From: Caldisericia bacterium
GTDB lineage: Bacteria; Caldisericota; Caldisericia; B22-G15
DNA length: 17,657 nt
Assembly (NCBI GenBank): GCA_021158845.1
Contig: JAGGSY010000016.1
Location: 1 to 17,657 of the forward strand
Direction: 5' to 3'
The position numbers and the translations under genes are program-made. The notes beneath the pieces are model-generated. The model was not told the DNA's origin. It worked only from the letters and a program-made list of their open reading frames with translations, and searched no databases. How positions within the stretch are numbered: position 1 is the stretch's first letter; every line of letters begins with the position of its first letter. Below, in pieces: positions 6,757 to 15,054 of the stretch.

Positions 6757-7887
6757 TTAAGCCTCCTTTTTAACCATCTTCTTTTCTCCAATCTTGAACA
6801 ATAGATACTTTATTCCAACCTGTCCTGCCACAAAGAGGGTCGCTACACCTTGAATTATATCTGCAAAGGTCTTGTGTATTCCAATAAGCTGCATACCGGT
6901 AGCTCCTGCCCTTACAAAACCAAAGAAGAGAGAGGATAGAAGAGTTCCTATGGCTGTATTACCTCCTATAAGTGCCATGGTGATTCCATCAAACCCATAA
7001 CCGGGTCTAAAGACACCTGGATAGTGCCCCTCTGTTCCAAGAATCATACATGCACCACCAATTCCTGAAAGAGCACCAGATATAAACATGGCTATAATCA
7101 TTGTCTTTGCAGTATTTATCCCGCTATACCTTGCAGCTTCTGGATTCTTACCTGTTGCTTGGATCTCATATCCAAGAACAGTTTTGTTCATTAGAATGTA
7201 TATAAGTATTACCCCTATTATGGCAATGATTATTGAACCATTAAGTCTTGTTCCATGAAACAGAGGTTTAAGTCTTGATGCCTCTTTGACATAGGGAGTC
7301 CCTGCAAGAACTGCCTGTGGATTGTATCTTAAGATGTTGAAGGGACCAACAACTATCCAGTTTTCCACAAGATGTATAGCTATCCAGTTTAACATTATGG
7401 TGGTTATAACCTCATGAACTCCCCTTGTTATCTTCAGCCAACCGGCAAAGGCAGCATACAGCCCTGAAATTATGGATACAGCTCCAATTATAATTGGAAT
7501 GTCAATCCATGGAGATATGTTTAATTTGAATCCAAGATATGCTGCAACTATGGCACCTATTATAAATTGACCCTCAGCGCCTATGTTAAACAATCCCACT
7601 CTAAATGCAACTGCCACAGATAGTCCTGTGAGTGTAAGAATTGCACCTTTTAGTAGCCCCTCACCAGCTTGTTTGAGAGAAAAGAACTCCTTTAGAGATG
7701 AACCAAAGGCGCCCTGAAACAGAAGTTTGTAAGCAGCCCAAGGACTCTTACCCGTTGCCTTTATCATGAGAGCAGCAACAAGAAATGCAACTATTATGGC
7801 GATTATGGGAACAAGAAATTCAGATACTCTCTCCTTCTCCCTGTTCCACCAGTAAAGAATTTCATTCAAAAAATTAAGACTTTTCAT
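6757..7887 (-). CDS. BMP-family nucleoside ABC transporter permease (first subunit)
   Basis: A 376-residue membrane protein of the YufP/NupP type. It opens with a cytoplasmic stretch, then a first membrane helix (about 24-44). The family motif FRVGLFNIGAEGQFIIGAIVAAYLG sits at about 95-120, and GYEIQATGKNPEAARYSGIN at about 238-257 is the EAA-like coupling loop. Further hydrophobic segments run to the C-terminus, which ends in a lysine-rich tail. Its ATG overlaps the ATPase stop (ATGA at 7884-7887), and a GGTGGAGG site precedes it. Only 2 bp separate its stop from the next permease start. It is the obligate partner of that protein. Confidence 0.92.
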   Translation of the reverse strand: MKSLNFLNEILYWWNREKERVSEFLVPIIAIIVAFLVAALMIKATGKSPWAAYKLLFQGAFGSSLKEFFSLKQAGEGLLKGAILTLTGLSVAVAFRVGLFNIGAEGQFIIGAIVAAYLGFKLNISPWIDIPIIIGAVSIISGLYAAFAGWLKITRGVHEVITTIMLNWIAIHLVENWIVVGPFNILRYNPQAVLAGTPYVKEASRLKPLFHGTRLNGSIIIAIIGVILIYILMNKTVLGYEIQATGKNPEAARYSGINTAKTMIIAMFISGALSGIGGACMILGTEGHYPGVFRPGYGFDGITMALIGGNTAIGTLLSSLFFGFVRAGATGMQLIGIHKTFADIIQGVATLFVAGQVGIKYLLFKIGEKKMVKKEA

Positions 7888-9419
7888 GCCTCCACCTCTT
7901 TTCTATCATACCTCTTTAAACCAAGCATGAGGAGTCCAAGCTCCTCCTCTGTTGCCTTATCCGCTGGAAGTTCGCCTACAATCTCACCATTAAAGAGCAC
8001 TGCTATTCTATCAGAAAGCATCATTATCTCATCAAGCTCAAGAGAAATTAAAAGAACAGCTTTCCCTGAATCTCTCTGCTCCACAAGCTTCTTATGGACA
8101 AATTCAGTAGCTCCAACATCAAGCCCCCTTGTAGGTTGGGAGGCAACGAGTATATCAGGATCATAGGAAATCTCCCTTGCCACAACTACTTTCTGCTGGT
8201 TACCACCTGATAAAGCATCCACTTTGAGATTGGGATTATGCGGTCTTATATCATACTCAAGAACCTTTGCCTTTCCATATTCATTTATATTCTTTTTGTT
8301 TAAAAATGATCCCCTTGAAAAGTATGATTCTCTTTGTCTCCCAAGAAAGAGGTTGTAGGATACGGTGAAGGGAAGAATCAAACCTCTCTTCCTTCTATCC
8401 TCTGGAATATGGGCAATTCCCTCTCTTCTAAAGAACCACGGATCAAACTCCTTAACCTCTTTACCTCTTATTATTATCCTCCCACTCTTTATAGGTCTTA
8501 ATCCTGTTAGTGCTTCGACCAATTCCTTCTGACCATTTCCTTCAACCCCAGCAATCCCAAGAATCTCACTTCTTCTTAGTTTAAAAGATATTCCTTTAAT
8601 GGCAGGAATTCCTTTATCACTCATAACAACAAGGTCTTTTACCTCAAGTATAACCTCCCCTGGTTCCTTCTCTTTTTTTGGCACTTCAAGAACAACATCC
8701 CTTCCAACCATTAACCTTGCAAGTTCCCTCTCATCAGTTTCAGAGGCATCTTTAATTCCCATAACTCTTCCGTTTTTAAGCACTGCAATTCTGTCTGCTA
8801 TGGAAAGGACTTCCTTCAATTTATGGGATATGAATATAACAGTCTTTCCTTTTTTCTTCAAAGTCCTTATGGTTTCAAAAAGCTCCTCTGTCTCCTGAGG
8901 AGTTAACACCGCGGTTGGCTCATCAAGAATTAAAATCTCTGCTCCTCTGAATAGAACCTTTAAGATTTCAACCCTCTGCTGAATGCCCACAGGGAGATTC
9001 TCTACCTTCTCTTCAGGATCAACCTTTAATCCATACATCTCTGAAATTCTCTTAACCTCTTCTATCGCCCTCTTCCTATCAAGAACAAAACCATTCTTTC
9101 TGAACTCCTCACCAAGTATTATATTCTCATAGACTGTGAATTTTGGAATGAGCATGAAGTGCTGATGGACCATACCTATACCCATCTCTATGGCTTTTCT
9201 GGGAGAGTGATGCGTTATTTTTTTACCAAATATATAGATCTCACCAGAATCTTGGGTGTAGAGACCATATATTATGTTCATAAGTGTTGTCTTCCCTGCT
9301 CCATTCTCTCCGACAATGGCAAAAACCTCTCCCCTCTTTATGCTCAGGGATATGTTGTCATTGGCTAAAACTCCAGGAAACTCCTTTGTAATATTTTTAA
9401 GTTCCACTGCATAATCCAT
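7884..9419 (-). CDS. Nucleoside ABC transporter ATPase, two fused nucleotide-binding domains
   Basis: A 511-residue double ATPase of the RbsA/MglA/YufO type, which energises BMP-dependent uptake. Domain 1 has Walker A GENGAGKT (about 37-44), the signature-like LPVGIQQRVEI, Walker B LILDEPTAV and an H-loop (FISHKL). Domain 2 has a degenerate Walker A (GVEGNGQKE), the signature LSGGNQQKV, and VASQPTRGLD in place of the usual Walker B ending DEP. This asymmetry is normal for the family and implies one competent ATP site. I start at the ATG at 9417-9419, because GGAGGG lies 6 bp upstream and the conserved sequence begins there. Upstream in-frame codons lie inside the attenuator hairpin. It is coupled to the first permease by ATGA. 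Confidence 0.94.
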   Translation of the reverse strand: MDYAVELKNITKEFPGVLANDNISLSIKRGEVFAIVGENGAGKTTLMNIIYGLYTQDSGEIYIFGKKITHHSPRKAIEMGIGMVHQHFMLIPKFTVYENIILGEEFRKNGFVLDRKRAIEEVKRISEMYGLKVDPEEKVENLPVGIQQRVEILKVLFRGAEILILDEPTAVLTPQETEELFETIRTLKKKGKTVIFISHKLKEVLSIADRIAVLKNGRVMGIKDASETDERELARLMVGRDVVLEVPKKEKEPGEVILEVKDLVVMSDKGIPAIKGISFKLRRSEILGIAGVEGNGQKELVEALTGLRPIKSGRIIIRGKEVKEFDPWFFRREGIAHIPEDRRKRGLILPFTVSYNLFLGRQRESYFSRGSFLNKKNINEYGKAKVLEYDIRPHNPNLKVDALSGGNQQKVVVAREISYDPDILVASQPTRGLDVGATEFVHKKLVEQRDSGKAVLLISLELDEIMMLSDRIAVLFNGEIVGELPADKATEEELGLLMLGLKRYDRKEVEA

Positions 9420-9440
9420 ATTTACCCTCCAAAGAATATT

Positions 9441-9467
9441 AAAAAAGGGTGGGAGCAACTCCCACCC
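9441..9467 (-). terminator. Intrinsic terminator / attenuator between binding-protein and ATPase genes
   Basis: On the minus strand a perfect 9-bp stem (GGGTGGGAG, 9447-9455, paired with CTCCCACCC, 9459-9467) closes a 3-base loop, followed directly by six Us (9441-9446). This is a textbook Rho-independent terminator. It sits after the binding-protein stop (9486) and before the ATPase RBS. Because the downstream genes have no other visible promoter, I read it as a partial terminator that makes binding protein in excess over the membrane complex. Confidence 0.85.
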
Positions 9468-9485
9468 ACTGATTCTAAGATAAGT

Positions 9486-11051
9486 TTATGGAATCTGAGG
9501 AGGAACGAAGTTATTAAACTCATCTTCTGTAGCTGGAACCTTGAATACTCCATCTGCAATCATCTTTCTGAGCTTCTCAACCTTCTCAAGAACCTCAGGT
9601 GGAATCTTATCCTTTGTGTACTTCATTGGTGAGAGACCAACTCCACCTTCCTTAACTCCAAGGGAGACGATTCCCGGTTTGAATGTTCCTTTAAGCACAG
9701 ACTCTATGGAGAGCCAGACTGCATAGTCAACATGCTTTATCATGGATGTGAGAACTCTTCCCGGTGCAAGATAATCCTGATCTGAGTCAACACCTATGGC
9801 ATAGTAGCCCTCACCTCTTGCCTGTGCCTCTTTAATTACGCCAAGTCCACATGCACCAGATGCGTGATAGACAATATCTGCACCTGAATCAAACTGCTGT
9901 TTTGCAATCTTCTGACCATCATCTGCATTGGTGAAGTTTCCTGTGTATCCAACGAGAACTTCGCAGTCTGGATTTACAGTCTTAACTCCTGCTTTGTATC
10001 CATACTCAAACTTATGTATGATAAAGAGGTCCATTCCGCCTACAAATCCAACCTTGTTCTTCTTTGTCATCTGTCCAGCCAATGCACCAACAAGGAATGA
10101 ACCTTCATTCTCCTTGAATGTGTAGCACACAACATTGGGTGGAGGATTCTCAATAACTCCGTCAATGAGCATGAAGTAGGTATCTGGATAGAGAGGCGCA
10201 ACCTCTTTAATTGCATCTGTAAGCATGAATCCAACTCCGATTACAAGTTTACATCCCTCATCTGCAAGTCTCTTTAAGTTTGGAACATAGTCCTCATTTG
10301 CCTTTGATTCAAGAACCATTGGCTGAATATCAAATTTGTGGATTCTCTTGTCAAGAAGATCTGGTGCCTCCTCTTCAATTATCTTCATATACTCCTCATG
10401 GGAGAGAGGTTTGTATCCTTCTCCTGCAATCATCTTTACACCAGCTGCCCAGTTCTCCAATCCACGAAGAGCAGAATCGTTAAAGGATTTATCTCCTCTT
10501 CCACCAACATCTGTGACAAGTCCTATCTTCACCTTTGGTGGAACTGTGTATGTGAGGCTTACTGTTCTTGTCTTGCCATCCCATCCTACGAGACATCCCA
10601 TATTCTCACCGACAAACCTGATTGGAAGCATGGTTCTTCCATTTATTATAATGGGTCTTACATCGTGATTGTCTGGATCAATCCACTTCTCTACTCCATT
10701 TACCTTTGCCTTTGGTTTGTCAATCCAGAGTAGTATCTCAGTTGTCTTAAAGTCAATGGTTACCTTTCTCTCTTTTCCATCCCATCCAATTATTCCACCA
10801 AGATTCTCAACAATTGCTCTTGCAGGAAGAACTGTTCTTCCCCATTTCTTCACAATAACAGGAACTGTTCCTCTTCCAGGATCAATTTCTTTCTTTTCTC
10901 CATTAACATACATATAGGGTGAACCAATCTGGAATTTTATGATGATGGTCTCTGCATTTGTAAGCGCTACTGCATTTTGTTTTGGCAAAATCACAAATCC
11001 ACTCATAACAATAAGCGCCAAAACAATCAATCCTGACAATAATTTTTTCAT
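9486..11051 (-). CDS. Exported BMP-family nucleoside-binding protein with two N-terminal stalk domains
   Basis: This 521-residue protein is the substrate receptor of the ABC system. Residues 1-33 form a signal peptide (MKKLL start, hydrophobic core, then NAVA and TNA as possible cleavage sites). It has no lipobox cysteine, although BMP/Med/PnrA receptors are usually lipoproteins. Residues about 36-102 and 103-169 are two copies of the copper-amine-oxidase N-like stalk domain: each has an IDP turn, GRTVLPARAIVENLG or GRTMLPIRFVGENMG, and GWDGK. From about 173 comes the BMP domain: GLVTDVGGRGDKSFND, LVIGVGF, FKENEGSFLVGALAG, KVGFVGGMD, YAIGVDSDQ and LTSMIKHVDYAVW. About 30 extra residues (near 203-233) lengthen the first part of the BMP domain. 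An AGGAGG lies 9 bp before the ATG. Close relatives bind purine nucleosides; the ligand here is not known. Confidence 0.93.
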   Translation of the reverse strand: MKKLLSGLIVLALIVMSGFVILPKQNAVALTNAETIIIKFQIGSPYMYVNGEKKEIDPGRGTVPVIVKKWGRTVLPARAIVENLGGIIGWDGKERKVTIDFKTTEILLWIDKPKAKVNGVEKWIDPDNHDVRPIIINGRTMLPIRFVGENMGCLVGWDGKTRTVSLTYTVPPKVKIGLVTDVGGRGDKSFNDSALRGLENWAAGVKMIAGEGYKPLSHEEYMKIIEEEAPDLLDKRIHKFDIQPMVLESKANEDYVPNLKRLADEGCKLVIGVGFMLTDAIKEVAPLYPDTYFMLIDGVIENPPPNVVCYTFKENEGSFLVGALAGQMTKKNKVGFVGGMDLFIIHKFEYGYKAGVKTVNPDCEVLVGYTGNFTNADDGQKIAKQQFDSGADIVYHASGACGLGVIKEAQARGEGYYAIGVDSDQDYLAPGRVLTSMIKHVDYAVWLSIESVLKGTFKPGIVSLGVKEGGVGLSPMKYTKDKIPPEVLEKVEKLRKMIADGVFKVPATEDEFNNFVPPQIP

Positions 11052-11112
11052 TCTTCCCTACCTCCTTTCAATGTTTTTAAAATTTGGTTTTTGACTTCTT
11101 ACCACCTCCTTT

Positions 11113-11128
11113 TAATGAAATTATAGCA
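11113..11128 (-). promoter_or_regulatory. Promoter for the nucleoside-transport operon (extended -10)
   Basis: On the minus strand TGCTATAAT gives an extended -10, with TATAAT at 11120-11125 overlapping the stop codon of the Na/Pi-cotransporter gene. The -35 region is weak (TTTACT at about 11141-11146). The predicted start is near 11113, giving a leader of about 60 bases. The leader contains two copies of AAAGGAGGT: one near its 5' end (11104-11112), with no start codon nearby, and one serving the binding-protein ATG. Confidence 0.6.
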
Positions 11129-12734
11129 TAATTTTTGAGGAGTAAACTATGTTGGCAATTTTCATAATGTGATCACCAATTCTCTCAAGATTACTTACCA
11201 CATCAAGATAGATTATTCCAGCTTCACTGGAGCATATTCCCTTATTTAACCTATCTATGTGATGCTCCCTCATTATCTCCTCAAGTTCATCAATGAGTTC
11301 TTCATTCTCCTTTATCTTTTTGTAAACTTCATCGTTTAAATTGAATAGATTTTTCATAATAAGTTCGTAGCTTTCACAAATAGTATCACACATCCTTAAA
11401 AGTTCCTTATACGCGTACCGCGAATAGGTTATGTGGTCCTCAAGTCTTTGAAGTTCTATTTGTGATGTATTGAAGATAATATCTCCTATTCTTTCAAGCT
11501 GGGAAGATATAATGAGCATCTGTGGGACAAGAAATGCCTCTCTCTCAGGTAAATCAAGAGCAGCAATAAGAGGAACATATTTTGAAATTTCTCTATTTAT
11601 AAAGTTTATGGTATTCTCTCTTGTTTCAATTTCTTTGATTATCCTTTTATTCTTTGTAAAGATCATCTCTTTAAGCGCCATAAGATTTTTATAGACTATT
11701 TCAGAGAGTCTCTGCGTCTCCTTTCTTAAAGAAGAAAAGGCAAGGAGTGGACTTTTAAGCATACTCTTTGTAAGGTACTGGACTCCTGTTTCAACAACAA
11801 TTTCCTTCCCTGGAACAAGCCTTTTAACAAAATCAACAAATAGTTTAATAAATGGAAGAAAAATTAGTGTATTTATAATATTAAAAAGGGTATGGGAATT
11901 AGCAATTTGCCTTACAGTATCTCCCCCAAGACTTCTTATAAAGTTGATATAAGGATGGAGAATTATAAGAAAAATTATGGCACCAACGATGTTAAAGATG
12001 AGGTGTGATACAGCAGCTCTCTTTGCAGAAACTGTTGTTCCTATGCTTGCTATCATTGCAGTAACAGTGGTTCCAATATTTGCACCAATAACAAGGGGAA
12101 AGGCAGATGAAATATCCAGCAGTCCTTTCATTGCAAGAGCTTGAACAATACCTATACTTACACTACTACTCTGTTCAATAGCGGTGAAAACTGCACTGAC
12201 AAGGACTCCTAATATAGGAATTTTTCCAAACTTTACAAACAATTCCCTTACTGCCTGAGAATGTTTTAAGGGCTCTACACTTCCCGCCATTATCTCAATT
12301 CCTATAAATATAAGTCCAAAACCCATTATAGAGAGTCCCAGATATTTTATCTTCCTTTTAAATGGAAGGAAGTAGAGGAGAAAACCCAATGCAAAGAATG
12401 GAATTCCGTATTTAGTTATCTTGAGAGCTATTATCTGTGCTGTAACTGTGGTACCAATATTTGCACCAAATATCACACCCACAGCTTGTGGTAGCGTCAT
12501 CATGCCTGAGTTCACAAGACTGATAACCATAACTGTGGTGGCTGAACTTGACTGGATAACTGCTGTGACAAGAAAACCTATAAATACAGCAATAACCGGA
12601 TTTGAAGTAGCCTTTTCAAGAAATATCCTTAAATTTTCAGATGCTGCCTTTTGAATACCATCACTTGCAAGATGAATACCATAAATAAAAAGAGCAATGC
12701 CGCCAACTAACTCAAGAATAATATTAGCGATCAA
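11121..12734 (-). CDS. Na/Pi cotransporter family protein with C-terminal PhoU-like domain
   Basis: A 537-residue membrane protein of the bacterial type II Na-dependent phosphate symporter family (NptA/YjbB-like). The N-terminal 310 residues hold two inverted copies of the family repeat: VIQSSSATTVMVI with VIFGANIGTTVTA, and EQSSSVSIGIV with VIGANIGTTVTAM. The C-terminal 200 residues (about 335-537) are helical and PhoU-like, with repeated LERIGD motifs, as in other transporter-PhoU fusions. The start is a TTG (12732-12734), chosen because AGGAGGTGA, which includes the lon stop, lies 4 bp upstream. It follows lon closely and is probably cotranscribed. Phosphate transport is the family role; export or regulation is also possible. 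Confidence 0.9.
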   Translation of the reverse strand: MIANIILELVGGIALFIYGIHLASDGIQKAASENLRIFLEKATSNPVIAVFIGFLVTAVIQSSSATTVMVISLVNSGMMTLPQAVGVIFGANIGTTVTAQIIALKITKYGIPFFALGFLLYFLPFKRKIKYLGLSIMGFGLIFIGIEIMAGSVEPLKHSQAVRELFVKFGKIPILGVLVSAVFTAIEQSSSVSIGIVQALAMKGLLDISSAFPLVIGANIGTTVTAMIASIGTTVSAKRAAVSHLIFNIVGAIIFLIILHPYINFIRSLGGDTVRQIANSHTLFNIINTLIFLPFIKLFVDFVKRLVPGKEIVVETGVQYLTKSMLKSPLLAFSSLRKETQRLSEIVYKNLMALKEMIFTKNKRIIKEIETRENTINFINREISKYVPLIAALDLPEREAFLVPQMLIISSQLERIGDIIFNTSQIELQRLEDHITYSRYAYKELLRMCDTICESYELIMKNLFNLNDEVYKKIKENEELIDELEEIMREHHIDRLNKGICSSEAGIIYLDVVSNLERIGDHIMKIANIVYSSKIML

Positions 12735-12737
12735 AAG

Positions 12738-15053
12738 TCACCTCCTTAAAGAAACTTTAAGTGCCTCCTCCACTCTGTCAATCAGGATAAACTTCAAATC
12801 GTTCTTTATTCTCTTAGAGATTTTATAAAGATCATTCTCATTCTCTTTTGGAATTATTACTCTTTTAATACCAGCTCTATGTGCGGCAAGAACTTTTATC
12901 TTTATTCCACCAACTGGTAAAACCTTCCCCCTTAAAGTTATTTCCCCGGTCATGGCAACTTCCTTCTTTACTGGAATTCCTGTAAGAGCAGAAACCATTG
13001 CACTAACAATTGCAACTCCTGCAGAAGGACCATCCTTTGGAACTGCTCCTTCAGGTACATGAACATGTATATCACATCTCTTATAGAAATCTTTATCCTT
13101 TATGTTAAATTCATCCATATGTGCTCTCACATAGGAGAGAGCTGCTTGAGCAGATTCTTTCATAACATCTCCAAGTTGACCTGTAAGTATAAGTTTACCG
13201 CTGCCCTTCATCACAAGTACCTCAATCTTTGTTATATCTCCACCAAAGGGTGTCCAAGCAAGTCCTGTAGCAACACCAACCTCGTCTTTTTCCTCCTTTA
13301 TTCCAAATCTGTATATAGGAAATTCAAGATAGTCTTTTAGATTTCGCACTGTAATGCGGACACCATTGAATTTGTTGCCATTAGAAACCTTTTCTTTTGC
13401 TACCTTTCTTAATACTTTAGCTATTTTTCTCTCAAGTTCTCTAAGACCTGCCTCCCTTGTATACTCTCTTATAATTTTCAAGTAGGCACCATCACTTATC
13501 TTTACATCCTTCTCAGTAAGTCCATTGTATTTTAACTGCTTTGGGAATAGATATCTCTTTGCAATTTCAAGTTTCTCATCCTCTGTATAGCCAGGAAGAT
13601 AAATCACCTCCATCCTGTCAAGAAGTGGGGGAGGTATGGTGTGAGTTACATTTCCAGTTGTTATGAATAAAACATCAGATAGATCAAAGGGAACTTCAAT
13701 GTAGTGGTCTGAGAAGTGATGATTCTGATCTGGATCCAGAGCTTCAAGCAAAGCAGCTGATGGATCTCCTCTAAAATCAACTCCAATTTTATCTATTTCA
13801 TCGAGGAGAAAAACTGGATTTTTTGTTCCAGCATCTCTTATCCCCTGAATTATCCTCCCCGGCATTGCACCTACATATGTCCTTCTGTGTCCTCTAATCT
13901 CAGCTTCATCTCTTATACCACCGAGGGAAACATGTACAAATTTCCTTCCAAGTGCTCTTGCAATGGATCTTCCAAGAGAGGTCTTCCCCACACCTGGAGG
14001 ACCTATAAAACATAGGATTGGTGATCTTGGTTTCTTTGTAAGCTTCCTCACAGCAAGGTATTCAAGTATTCTCTCCTTTATATCCTGTAAACCATAGTGA
14101 TCCTCGTCCAGTACATTCTTTGCAGATTTAATATCCATCTTATCCTTTGTCTCTTTATCCCATGGGAGAGAGATAAGCCAATCAAGGTAGTTTCTTATAA
14201 CTGCAGCTTCCATAGCCATGGGCGGCATCTTTGCAAGTCTCTTAAGTTCCTGATCAATCTTCTCCATAACATATTGAGGAAGTTTTCTCTTCTTTATCTT
14301 TTCCTTGTACTCCTTTATCTCTTCAGAGAATTCCTCAGTTTCACCCAGTTCTCTCTTTATAGCCTTTAACTGCTCTCTTAGGAAGTACTCCCTCTGAGAT
14401 TTATCCACCTGTGTTTTTACCTTCTCTTCAATTTCGTGAGAGATCTTTAAAAGTTCAACTTCCTTTGCAAGTATCTTTGCAAGAACTTCAAGCCTCTCCT
14501 GAACATCAAAAATCTCGAGGATCTTCTGCTTCTCTGGAATTGAAATTGTAAGATTGGCTGCTATAACATCTGCAAGTTTTGAAGGATTTTGTGTATCCTG
14601 AAGTACAGAAAGGGTATCAATGGGAATCTTTTTTCCAAGCCTTATATACTCACTGAATAGATCTGAAAGTACCCTTGTAAGCGCCTCCAATCGTGGTGTA
14701 ATCTGGATCTTCTCCCTTACTTCTTCAATATCAACTTCAAAAAAAGGCTCAGTCTTTACAAACTTCTTTACCTTTACCCTCCTTAAGGCTTCAACAATGA
14801 TCCTTTCAGTTCCATCTGGAAGTTTTGCATGCTGGAGTATCCTTGCAAGCACTCCCACTTGATAAAGTTCATCAGGTTTTGGATCCTCAATCTCTTCCTC
14901 CTTCTGGGTTAAAAGCACAAGAAGATTATCACTTTTAACAGCTTCATTTACTGCAAGAAGTGATTTGTTTCTACCAACAAAAATTGGAAGTATCATGTAT
15001 GGAAGAACAACCACATTTCTTAAAGGAAGAAGCGGATAGATTGTACTTTTCAT
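12738..15053 (-). CDS. lon: ATP-dependent protease Lon
   Basis: Lon is a soluble homohexameric AAA+ serine protease that degrades misfolded and regulatory proteins. From the ATG at 15051-15053 the product is 771 residues, normal for bacterial LonA. The LAN substrate-binding domain spans about 1-195, a coiled region 196-300, and the AAA+ module has Walker A GPPGVGKT (about 351-358) and Walker B FLLDEID. The protease domain has PKDGPSAG with nucleophile Ser677 and Lys720 in GGIKIKVLAAHRAG, 43 residues apart as in E. coli Lon. An upstream in-frame start at 15080 lies inside clpP and lacks a ribosome site, whereas AGAGAGGT precedes 15053. The ATG begins 1 bp after the clpP stop, so the two are coupled. 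Confidence 0.97.
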   Translation of the reverse strand: MKSTIYPLLPLRNVVVLPYMILPIFVGRNKSLLAVNEAVKSDNLLVLLTQKEEEIEDPKPDELYQVGVLARILQHAKLPDGTERIIVEALRRVKVKKFVKTEPFFEVDIEEVREKIQITPRLEALTRVLSDLFSEYIRLGKKIPIDTLSVLQDTQNPSKLADVIAANLTISIPEKQKILEIFDVQERLEVLAKILAKEVELLKISHEIEEKVKTQVDKSQREYFLREQLKAIKRELGETEEFSEEIKEYKEKIKKRKLPQYVMEKIDQELKRLAKMPPMAMEAAVIRNYLDWLISLPWDKETKDKMDIKSAKNVLDEDHYGLQDIKERILEYLAVRKLTKKPRSPILCFIGPPGVGKTSLGRSIARALGRKFVHVSLGGIRDEAEIRGHRRTYVGAMPGRIIQGIRDAGTKNPVFLLDEIDKIGVDFRGDPSAALLEALDPDQNHHFSDHYIEVPFDLSDVLFITTGNVTHTIPPPLLDRMEVIYLPGYTEDEKLEIAKRYLFPKQLKYNGLTEKDVKISDGAYLKIIREYTREAGLRELERKIAKVLRKVAKEKVSNGNKFNGVRITVRNLKDYLEFPIYRFGIKEEKDEVGVATGLAWTPFGGDITKIEVLVMKGSGKLILTGQLGDVMKESAQAALSYVRAHMDEFNIKDKDFYKRCDIHVHVPEGAVPKDGPSAGVAIVSAMVSALTGIPVKKEVAMTGEITLRGKVLPVGGIKIKVLAAHRAGIKRVIIPKENENDLYKISKRIKNDLKFILIDRVEEALKVSLRR

Positions 15054-15054
15054 G

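Noticed and set aside
9420..9458. Upstream in-frame extension of the ABC ATPase to 9458
   Set aside because: The extra residues lie in the terminator hairpin, lack a ribosome site and are not like the family; the ATG at 9419 has a good GGAGG.
10280..10917. Several plus-strand reading frames opposite the binding-protein gene
   Set aside because: They are antisense shadows of a well-supported gene, overlap one another and lack ribosome sites and recognisable domains.
13059..14369. Plus-strand frames opposite lon
   Set aside because: Low-complexity Phe/Leu/Ser-rich shadows with no RBS; lon is unambiguous on the other strand.
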